64,000 nucleotides of DNA from Halopenitus sp041821145 (GTDB taxonomy: Archaea > Halobacteriota > Halobacteria > Halobacteriales > Haloferacaceae): the NCBI RefSeq assembly GCF_041821145.1, contig NZ_JBGUBC010000007.1:62001-126000 (forward strand), written 5' to 3'. The translations under genes were made by a program, and so were the position numbers. Each line of letters begins with the position of its first letter. Position 1 is the stretch's first letter. The notes beneath the pieces are model-generated. The model saw nothing but the letters and a program-made list of their open reading frames with translations. It did no database searches and was not told where the DNA came from. This document shows, piece by piece, positions 59,467-64,000 of the stretch.

Positions 59467-60720
59467 TTAGAGGTCGTAGTCGTGAAGTTCTGAAAACCGG
59501 CTATCCTGTAGGATGACCTTCTGGACGACATCGGAATCTTCCATGAGGTAGTAGTAGTGCGTCACGCCTTGACCACGGCCACGTCCGACGCGATCTGTCC
59601 GGCCGAGAATATCGAGGAACACTTGCTCGCTGAGCCGGTCGGTCATACGACGATGTGAGAGCGTGTCCATGTCGAGGATGCCTGTGAGTTGCTTGTAGAC
59701 ATCGTATATTTGCCGCGTAGAGAATTCGTCGTCGTCTTTGTGCTTGTCTGTGAGCATGGACAACGCGTACACGGTAGCCTTGATTTGCGTGGGTTGGCCT
59801 TCGAGCATTTGGGAGAACCGGTCGATATCAGCTTTCTCACGGGCATCGCGGACGTGATCGTCACGGACTTGTTCTGCGCCTTCATCCTTCGCCAGCTCAC
59901 CGGCGTTCCGTAGAATGTCGAGAGCTTTCCGGGCGTCCCCGTGTTCCTGGGCGGCGAAAGCTGCGCTGAGCGGGATGACATCCTCGGTGAGGACGCCTTC
60001 GCGGAAGGCATCGGCGCGATTCCGCATGATGGAGCGGAGTTGGTTCGCGTCGTACGGTGGGAAGATGAATTCGCGGTCTTGGAGGCTGCTGAGGATGCGT
60101 TCATCGAGGTTGTCTTTGAACGAGATTTTGTTGCTGATGGCGATGATCCCGACTTTGCAGTTTTTGACTTTCCCAGCTTCGCCAGCGCGAGAGAGTTGCA
60201 TCAGGATTTCGTGGTTTTGGAGTTTGTCAATCTCGTCAAGAATGATGACAACCACATCGTAGAGTTCATCGAGGATGTTCCAGAGGCGATGATAGTAGAC
60301 GTCAGTGGAGAGCCCAGTGACGGGGATTGAGATATCGGTTGCTTCGGGATTGTTGAGGGCACGGGCAAGGTTGACGACGACGCGGGTTTCGGTAGTAGAT
60401 TGAGTGCAGTCGATGTAGACCCGCCCCATCTTGGTGTCGTTCTTCTGAGCGTATTGTTGAGCGCTTTGGGTAACGTGCTTTGCAACGAGGGATTTCCCCG
60501 TGCCGGTTTTCCCGTATATGAGCGTATTTCGCGGGGGTTTACCGCTGACGGCGGGGTGGATACTGGAGGCGACGTCTTCGATTTCTTCGTCCCGGCCGAT
60601 GATGCGGTCTTCGTCGGGGATGTGGTCGATGTCGAGGAGTTCCTTCCGAGAGAAAATCGAGTCTTTGCTGGCCCAAATATCGTCGAGAGATCGTTGTGAT
60701 GGTTTGTCGTCGGTCCCCAT
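59467..60720 (-). CDS. cdc6: Orc1/Cdc6 replication initiator
   Basis: A 417-residue protein. The AAA+ core has Walker A YGKTGTGKS (about 69-77) and Walker B VVVIILDEIDKL (about 154-165), with the sensor-1 text VGIIAISNKISF. The C-terminal winged helix lies at about 325-417 (TRQIYDVYKQLTGILDMDTL and SHRRMTDRLSEQVFLDILGR). It binds ORBs and starts replication. It is plasmid-type, with its own boxes on both sides. An inverted ORB overlaps the region right before its ATG (60722-60735), so it can repress itself. I use the ATG at 60718-60720. Confidence 0.94.
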   Translation of the reverse strand: MGTDDKPSQRSLDDIWASKDSIFSRKELLDIDHIPDEDRIIGRDEEIEDVASSIHPAVSGKPPRNTLIYGKTGTGKSLVAKHVTQSAQQYAQKNDTKMGRVYIDCTQSTTETRVVVNLARALNNPEATDISIPVTGLSTDVYYHRLWNILDELYDVVVIILDEIDKLQNHEILMQLSRAGEAGKVKNCKVGIIAISNKISFKDNLDERILSSLQDREFIFPPYDANQLRSIMRNRADAFREGVLTEDVIPLSAAFAAQEHGDARKALDILRNAGELAKDEGAEQVRDDHVRDAREKADIDRFSQMLEGQPTQIKATVYALSMLTDKHKDDDEFSTRQIYDVYKQLTGILDMDTLSHRRMTDRLSEQVFLDILGRTDRVGRGRGQGVTHYYYLMEDSDVVQKVILQDSRFSELHDYDL

Positions 60721-60721
60721 A

Positions 60722-60735
60722 CATTCGACACCTGG
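60722..60735 (-). promoter_or_regulatory. Inverted ORB abutting the cdc6 start
   Basis: ACATTCGACACCTGG, read on the minus strand as CCAGGTGTCGAATGT, starts one base before the ATG of cdc6. Initiator binding here would cover its start and could autoregulate its gene. Confidence 0.6.
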
Positions 60736-60765
60736 TTGGAAATACATAAAAGGAGAGGTCTGACT

Positions 60766-60970
60766 CACCCCGACTGTCGAATGTAAATCGGGGGAAACTC
60801 GGTGTTCGAGTCGCTCCCCCTCTGAAGTTCTAAGTTAGATGAAGTCACCGAGTGTCGAATGAAGCCCACACGCCAGGTGTCCAATGTAACGAAGGGTAGT
60901 GATGAGGTGAGAAAACCGTTAGCCGGAGCAGGTGAACCAACACGCACACCCCGACTGTCGAATGTAAATG
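60766..60970 (+). repeat. Right ORB cluster, forward copies
   Basis: CACCCCGACTGTCGAATGTA at 60766 and 60947 are near-perfect. CACCGAGTGTCGAATGAA (60846) and CACGCCAGGTGTCCAATGTA (60869) are variant copies. All share TGTC(G/C)AATG. Confidence 0.78.
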
Positions 60971-61052
60971 CCCGAAATAGTAGGGATAGACCGTGTGACG
61001 CAAGAGATACAGAATTAACGGCGGTTTTCGTATCGGTGGAGTGGCAGTGGCA

Positions 61053-61089
61053 AATGGGTGTGGAGTGTGACGATCACTCCACACCCATT
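61053..61089. repeat. 15-bp inverted repeat in the origin
   Basis: The arms AATGGGTGTGGAGTG and CACTCCACACCCATT are perfect, with a 7-bp spacer. The GGGTGTGG motif makes a G-rich tract on one strand. It may be an additional initiator or structural element. Confidence 0.65.
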
Positions 61090-61165
61090 GTTGTTGGAGT
61101 ATACGGATTTGGTTTTAGCTGTAGGGTCTTATAACTTTTGTTTGAATAAATACCATTTCTCGCAC
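61086..61165. other. AT-rich segment, likely duplex-unwinding element
   Basis: TGTTGTTGGAGTATACGG and TCTTATAACTTTTGTTTG form the most AT-rich stretch between oppositely oriented ORBs. It is a good candidate for the initial melting site. Confidence 0.5.
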
Positions 61166-61174
61166 GTATCCTCA

Positions 61175-61262
61175 TCCATTCGACACCGCTAGCAATTCCT
61201 GTACACCCGTCTCAGCAACCTTCCCTTCCCTTTTCGAGGGTTTACATTCGACGCATGGGGTG
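61175..61262 (-). repeat. Right ORB cluster, inverted copies
   Basis: CATTCGACACC (about 61177-61187) and TTTACATTCGACGCATGGGG (61241-61260) are ORBs on the minus strand (TGTCGAATG and CCCCATGCGTCGAATGTAAA). They face the forward copies across the AT-rich segment. Confidence 0.65.
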
Positions 61263-61371
61263 TGTGGGGCACGTTCATCTTCCCGACAACATCCCCACCG
61301 AGTTCAAAGAAACCTGAAGGACTCCGCCTTGACCGTCCAGCGGCTACCGCTGCTCAGACCTCGACCAGTTC

Positions 61372-61540
61372 CTAATTTACCACGCCAACGTGGAGCTTCT
61401 CCAACTCTACGTCACCATCGACTGCCTCTACCCGATACAACCTCCCGTCCCAATCGGCCAGCTGCGTAGCATGTGGCCACGCCTCTTCGAAGCTCGTCTG
61501 ATACACGAAGAAGGGTTCAGTGTCATGTCCGAGTTATCGG
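61372..61540 (-). pseudogene. C-terminal remnant of a small plasmid protein
   Basis: The minus strand carries about 50 sense-like residues: DTEPFFVYQTSFEEAWPHAT, QLADWDGRLYRVEAVDGDVE, LEKLHVGVVN, then TAG (61372-61374). A TAA lies four codons upstream in the same frame, and no start codon follows it. It resembles the middle of the 62729 protein (YDGELYRVTSVDDNAVEAVL). I see a truncated relative. Confidence 0.5.
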
Positions 61541-61773
61541 CCTCAACCCGGGATCAAGCCCCGAGGCATTCGCCTTGACAGCCTGTAAATATGGGCAAAG
61601 GAGGCGACCGTCACAACTCTCATCGGTTACTCCATGATCCTGAGGTTATTCTTGACATCGCGATGGAGGACACTCGGTTCAGAGACGTCTCTAAATCCTC
61701 GTTGAAGCGGTTCGCCTGACTGGAATGTTTTTAAACCATCGTGTGCCAGTAACCCGGATGACTACTCGGATTG
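61541..61773. other. Intergenic region downstream of the origin, no gene seen
   Basis: About 230 bp with no supported gene. It includes TCAAGCCCCGAGGCATTCGC (near 61555-61575), reminiscent of the hairpin end of some TnpB-type elements, but I cannot establish this. Confidence 0.35.
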
Positions 61774-62700
61774 TTATAAGGATAAGACATATCTACGTTC
61801 TGTCCACTCGTCACGACGGGCCACAGCACGTCCTTCTCGGCTCTCCCAACCAGTACTCGAGACAGTTTCGATCCGATCGAGCTCGAAGCCAGCAGCCTGG
61901 TAGCAGGTGCCGACGTTATTGTCGATACCGGCGATCGCGACGAGCCGCTTCCGCTCGGTGTGCTTACGCATCCAGTCACGGAGGCGGGCGAGCATCCAAC
62001 TCGACGTGTTTGGTGGTCGGTTCGGGTGGTTCGCGAGCCGCGTCACGTACAACTCCTCGCTAGCGCCGTCGTAGCTGTACGAGTACGGCTGGGCGAGCAC
62101 CGCCACCGAGTAGGGATGGCCATCATGCGTCGCGATGAACCCTGCCTTCCACTTTGCGACACCGCCGAGGCGGTGGTCGATGCGGCCGTCCGGCTCCCCG
62201 ATGAGGAGGTGATTGACGAGTTGGCGACTTCCCCGCCCCTGGACGCGGTGGACGATGAGGTCGGTGACGTCCTCAAGGGGCGGTGGGGTAACGCGCTCGG
62301 GTTCCCAGTGCGTGACCTCCCAGTCGGGCTTGGCTCCCAGCTCGACGTCCGACCGAGGAAAGTCCGGCATCCCTGCTGGTGGATAGGTATGCCACTCGGG
62401 GTCGATCGAGTGGAGTGTCGCGACCATCGACTCGTCGGTGGGGAACCGCTCCTGGAAGCCGATCGTCAACGACATCCCGTCGGGGGCGAGGTCGACATCG
62501 GTGACGATACGCCGCCGGTATACCGCCTTTACCTCGGGAACGGGGAAGCGGGTTCGAGAGTCGATGACGCTCCGCTCGAAGACGTGGTCGCCTACGCGGA
62601 TCGTCGGGGCGAGCTCGGCCGGAGTGTCTCCGGCGAACGAGCTGTGGTCGAGTGGTGCTGGCTCGGAGCCATCGCGAACGGGGAAGGCAAGTGCTGGCAT
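61774..62700 (-). CDS. GNAT-like protein, possibly Mom/XF1762-type
   Basis: A 308-residue protein. The N-terminal 150 residues are of unknown type (IRVGDHVFERSVIDSRTRFP). The C-terminal half reads HPYSVAVLAQPYSYSYDG, LYVTRLANHPNRPPNTSSWM, LARLRDWMRKHTERKRLVAI and NNVGTCYQAAGFELDRI. The order R-x-A-x-x-P-x-x-P-x-N-T-x-S-x-M-L, followed by a G-T-x-Y-x-A-x-G-F motif, is that of phage Mom/XF1762 acetyltransferase-fold proteins, which modify adenine in DNA. The assignment is inferential. I start at MPALAFPVRD. It lies next to the origin in a minus-strand operon. Confidence 0.55.
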   Translation of the reverse strand: MPALAFPVRDGSEPAPLDHSSFAGDTPAELAPTIRVGDHVFERSVIDSRTRFPVPEVKAVYRRRIVTDVDLAPDGMSLTIGFQERFPTDESMVATLHSIDPEWHTYPPAGMPDFPRSDVELGAKPDWEVTHWEPERVTPPPLEDVTDLIVHRVQGRGSRQLVNHLLIGEPDGRIDHRLGGVAKWKAGFIATHDGHPYSVAVLAQPYSYSYDGASEELYVTRLANHPNRPPNTSSWMLARLRDWMRKHTERKRLVAIAGIDNNVGTCYQAAGFELDRIETVSSTGWESREGRAVARRDEWTERRYVLSL

Positions 62701-62728
62701 GATGGTGGACTCGGGTGAGTGATTGCGG

Positions 62729-63034
62729 TTAGTCGGTCTGCGGGGTGACGTGGTGGAGCCCGTGACTGTCGGGCGTGAACCACTCGCGGTCGAAGGAGAC
62801 GACTCGTGGGATCTCCCCACAGCCGAATTCGAGAACTGCTTCGACAGCGTTATCGTCGACGCTCGTCACGCGATACAGTTCGCCGTCGTAGGAGTTCCAG
62901 TATCGCTCGTCGACCTCGACGTCGGTCTGCCCGGTCGTCGCGAACGCCGGCGCTGTCCCATCGGGAAGTTCGACCCGGAAGGCGATTCGGGTTGGATCGT
63001 CGAGCGTCTGGAACGACTGGGATTTGGTGGACAT
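62729..63034 (-). CDS. Hypothetical protein
   Basis: A 101-residue beta-rich protein: MSTKSQSFQTLDDPTRIAFR, VELPDGTAPAFATTGQTDVE, YWNSYDGELYRVTSVDDNAV. It is 28 bp from the Mom-like gene on the same strand. I know no function. A related truncated frame lies at 61372. Confidence 0.58.
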   Translation of the reverse strand: MSTKSQSFQTLDDPTRIAFRVELPDGTAPAFATTGQTDVEVDERYWNSYDGELYRVTSVDDNAVEAVLEFGCGEIPRVVSFDREWFTPDSHGLHHVTPQTD

Positions 63035-63042
63035 GGCTGGGG

Positions 63043-63642
63043 TTAGTAGTGGACGTCCGCGGGGATGATCCACCCACGGCTCGTCTGTTCGTTTCCTTCG
63101 GTGGCCGCTGCGTCCTCGACGACGCCACCGTCACTGGCGAACGGAACGCTCTGTATCCGGTCGACACACTCAGTGACAGCCTTGGGCGATGAGAGACCGC
63201 CTCCGAACTCGTTGTAGAGGAAGACGGACGGCCCTTCGTACTCGGCGAGCTGTTGCAGGTTGAACCGTGCTCCTTCGACGTCGTTCATCACGTCCTCGAC
63301 GGTGAGGTCATCGAGTTTCGCTCGGAATGTCGAGAACGTCTCCCGGAACTTCTCCGATTGGGTCCTGAGCATGTCGTCGAGGAGAGCTTGCCCGTCGTCG
63401 CTGTCCATTGGGAACGCTGGAGCGAGCGATTCGTCGTCGACGTACTCCGAGTCGCCGTCACTAACGACGTTCGCTACGTACGGTTTGAAGCGGGCGTCCG
63501 GCTCATCGAACGTCTTGTAGTAGTCGAAGGCGGCTACCGTGTCGATCCCGATGCCGACGAGTGCGTTGAGGGCACCGCGAGCACGGACGAGAGGGTTGTC
63601 TTCGGTGGTACCAGGGACGAGCACGCAGATCAGTTTGTGCAT
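63043..63642 (-). CDS. Hypothetical protein
   Basis: A 199-residue protein: MHKLICVLVPGTTEDNPLVR, ALNALVGIGIDTVAAFDYYK, LAEYEGPSVFLYNEFGGGLS. The first 40 residues look like a Rossmann-like beta-alpha unit. It is 8 bp from the 62729 gene in the minus-strand operon. I do not recognise the family. Confidence 0.6.
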   Translation of the reverse strand: MHKLICVLVPGTTEDNPLVRARGALNALVGIGIDTVAAFDYYKTFDEPDARFKPYVANVVSDGDSEYVDDESLAPAFPMDSDDGQALLDDMLRTQSEKFRETFSTFRAKLDDLTVEDVMNDVEGARFNLQQLAEYEGPSVFLYNEFGGGLSSPKAVTECVDRIQSVPFASDGGVVEDAAATEGNEQTSRGWIIPADVHY

Positions 63643-63723
63643 CTGTCGATAGAACCTCTGCTCCCGTGAGGAGTCAGAAATGTCAGGCGGGTGTGTTCAG
63701 TGCTGCGAGAGTCGGATTCCGGG

Positions 63724-64000
63724 TTATTGCGACCACGCGGTGAGGTCTGCCTGGCCGACTGCGAGTGGGTCTAGATCTTCGCCGGTCGCGGCGGCGGCGT
63801 AGTCGCGAGCGATCGTCAGCGCGATCTCGAGGCCGCACTCTTCCGGCGGGTCACGGACGTCGACCATCTTGGAGTCGTGCGCGTAGTCCCAAGGGGCGAG
63901 CGCCACCGACGCGTTTCCGCTCCCTCGCCATGCTTTGACGACGAGATAGGGATACGTCTCTGGTGTCGCCTCGGAACCGTCCGAGGCGCCGATACCCGCG
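63724..64000 (-). CDS. Hypothetical protein (5' end outside window)
   Basis: The frame runs through the right edge: TPETYPYLVVKAWRGSGNAS, VALAPWDYAHDSKMVDVRDP, PEECGLEIALTIARDYAAAA, ending with a stop at 63724-63726. The 92 visible codons contain no ATG near a likely start, so the gene continues upstream. It is likely the first visible gene of the operon that includes the Mom-like protein. Family not recognised. Confidence 0.6.
   Translation of the reverse strand, partial: AGIGASDGSEATPETYPYLVVKAWRGSGNASVALAPWDYAHDSKMVDVRDPPEECGLEIALTIARDYAAAATGEDLDPLAVGQADLTAWSQ

Larger units (their letters stand above)
60736..61262. other. Replication origin
   Basis: This non-coding region next to cdc6 has forward ORBs at 60766, 60846, 60869 and 60947 and inverted ORBs at 61175 and 61241. 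An AT-rich stretch (61086-61165; TAACTTTTGTTTGAATAAA) lies between the two orientations. A perfect 15-bp inverted repeat at 61053-61089 lies beside it. Opposed ORBs around an AT-rich unwinding site are the usual haloarchaeal origin layout. Confidence 0.78.

Noticed and set aside
61541..61590. Possible TnpB-type element end or guide RNA
   Set aside because: A short GC-rich run resembling a hairpin end is present, but no TnpB gene or matching left end was found.
1..64000. CRISPR arrays and tRNA or rRNA genes
   Set aside because: No regularly spaced 25-40 bp repeats with unique spacers and no cloverleaf or rRNA-like sequence were noticed. The ORB and 34-bp repeats are too few and irregular.

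Overview
The window is haloarchaeal (class Halobacteria) DNA. The evidence is the acidic proteins, TBP and TFB genes of archaeal type, an Orc1/Cdc6 initiator with origin recognition boxes, many CPxCG zinc-ribbon microproteins, halocyanin, RdfA, and HalOD1 domains. A replication origin, a transposon, pseudogenes and dense accessory gene sets point to a megaplasmid or secondary replicon. I cannot name the genus.

Region 1 (about 1-42 kb) holds intact stress, transport and regulatory genes with short intergenic gaps. It has a TetR/MATE efflux pair, UspA proteins alone and fused to APC or HPP membrane domains, a CaCA antiporter, and two paralogous APC permeases. It also has an RdfA + SMC-like pair (cell shape), extra TBP and TFB copies, an ABC-2 exporter, and an EMC3-like/SecY pair (an accessory membrane-insertion set). 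Further on are TrkA, superoxide dismutase, an orphan MrpD-like subunit, a fluoride riboswitch in front of two crcB genes, a rhomboid protease, two histidine kinases, DedA, Nramp, a halocyanin and a half-length CtaA. Broken genes are interspersed: DUF21, DUF7260 and a multicopper oxidase.

Region 2 (42.3-44.2 kb) is a gene graveyard, with a STAS/SEC14-like gene carrying a nonsense codon, a CDF C-terminus, a crcB remnant and a decayed membrane-protein gene.

Region 3 (44.2-58.7 kb) is almost entirely minus-strand and operonic. It encodes a DUF6610 protein (possible transglycosylase), a PP-loop PAPS-reductase-like protein, a two-lobed methyltransferase, a Dam-like methyltransferase, an HsdM-like N6-methylase lobe, a stand-alone TSCPD protein, a DUF4326 gene and many zinc-ribbon proteins. 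An IS1595-type element with an exact 8-bp target duplication splits a DUF6166-like gene.

Region 4 (58.7-61.3 kb) is the origin: orc1/cdc6 flanked by about ten ORB repeats, an AT-rich segment and a 15-bp inverted repeat.

Region 5 (61.3-64 kb) resumes the minus-strand accessory operon, including a Mom/XF1762-like GNAT protein. Regions 3 and 5 together could be a DNA-modification module. That reading is inference and is the most interesting hypothesis here.

Two repeat families link distant loci: a palindrome with core CTAAGTGRTTGT (five copies, 12.8-43.3 kb) and a 12-bp inverted repeat in front of two minus-strand operons (44.8 and 57.0 kb).
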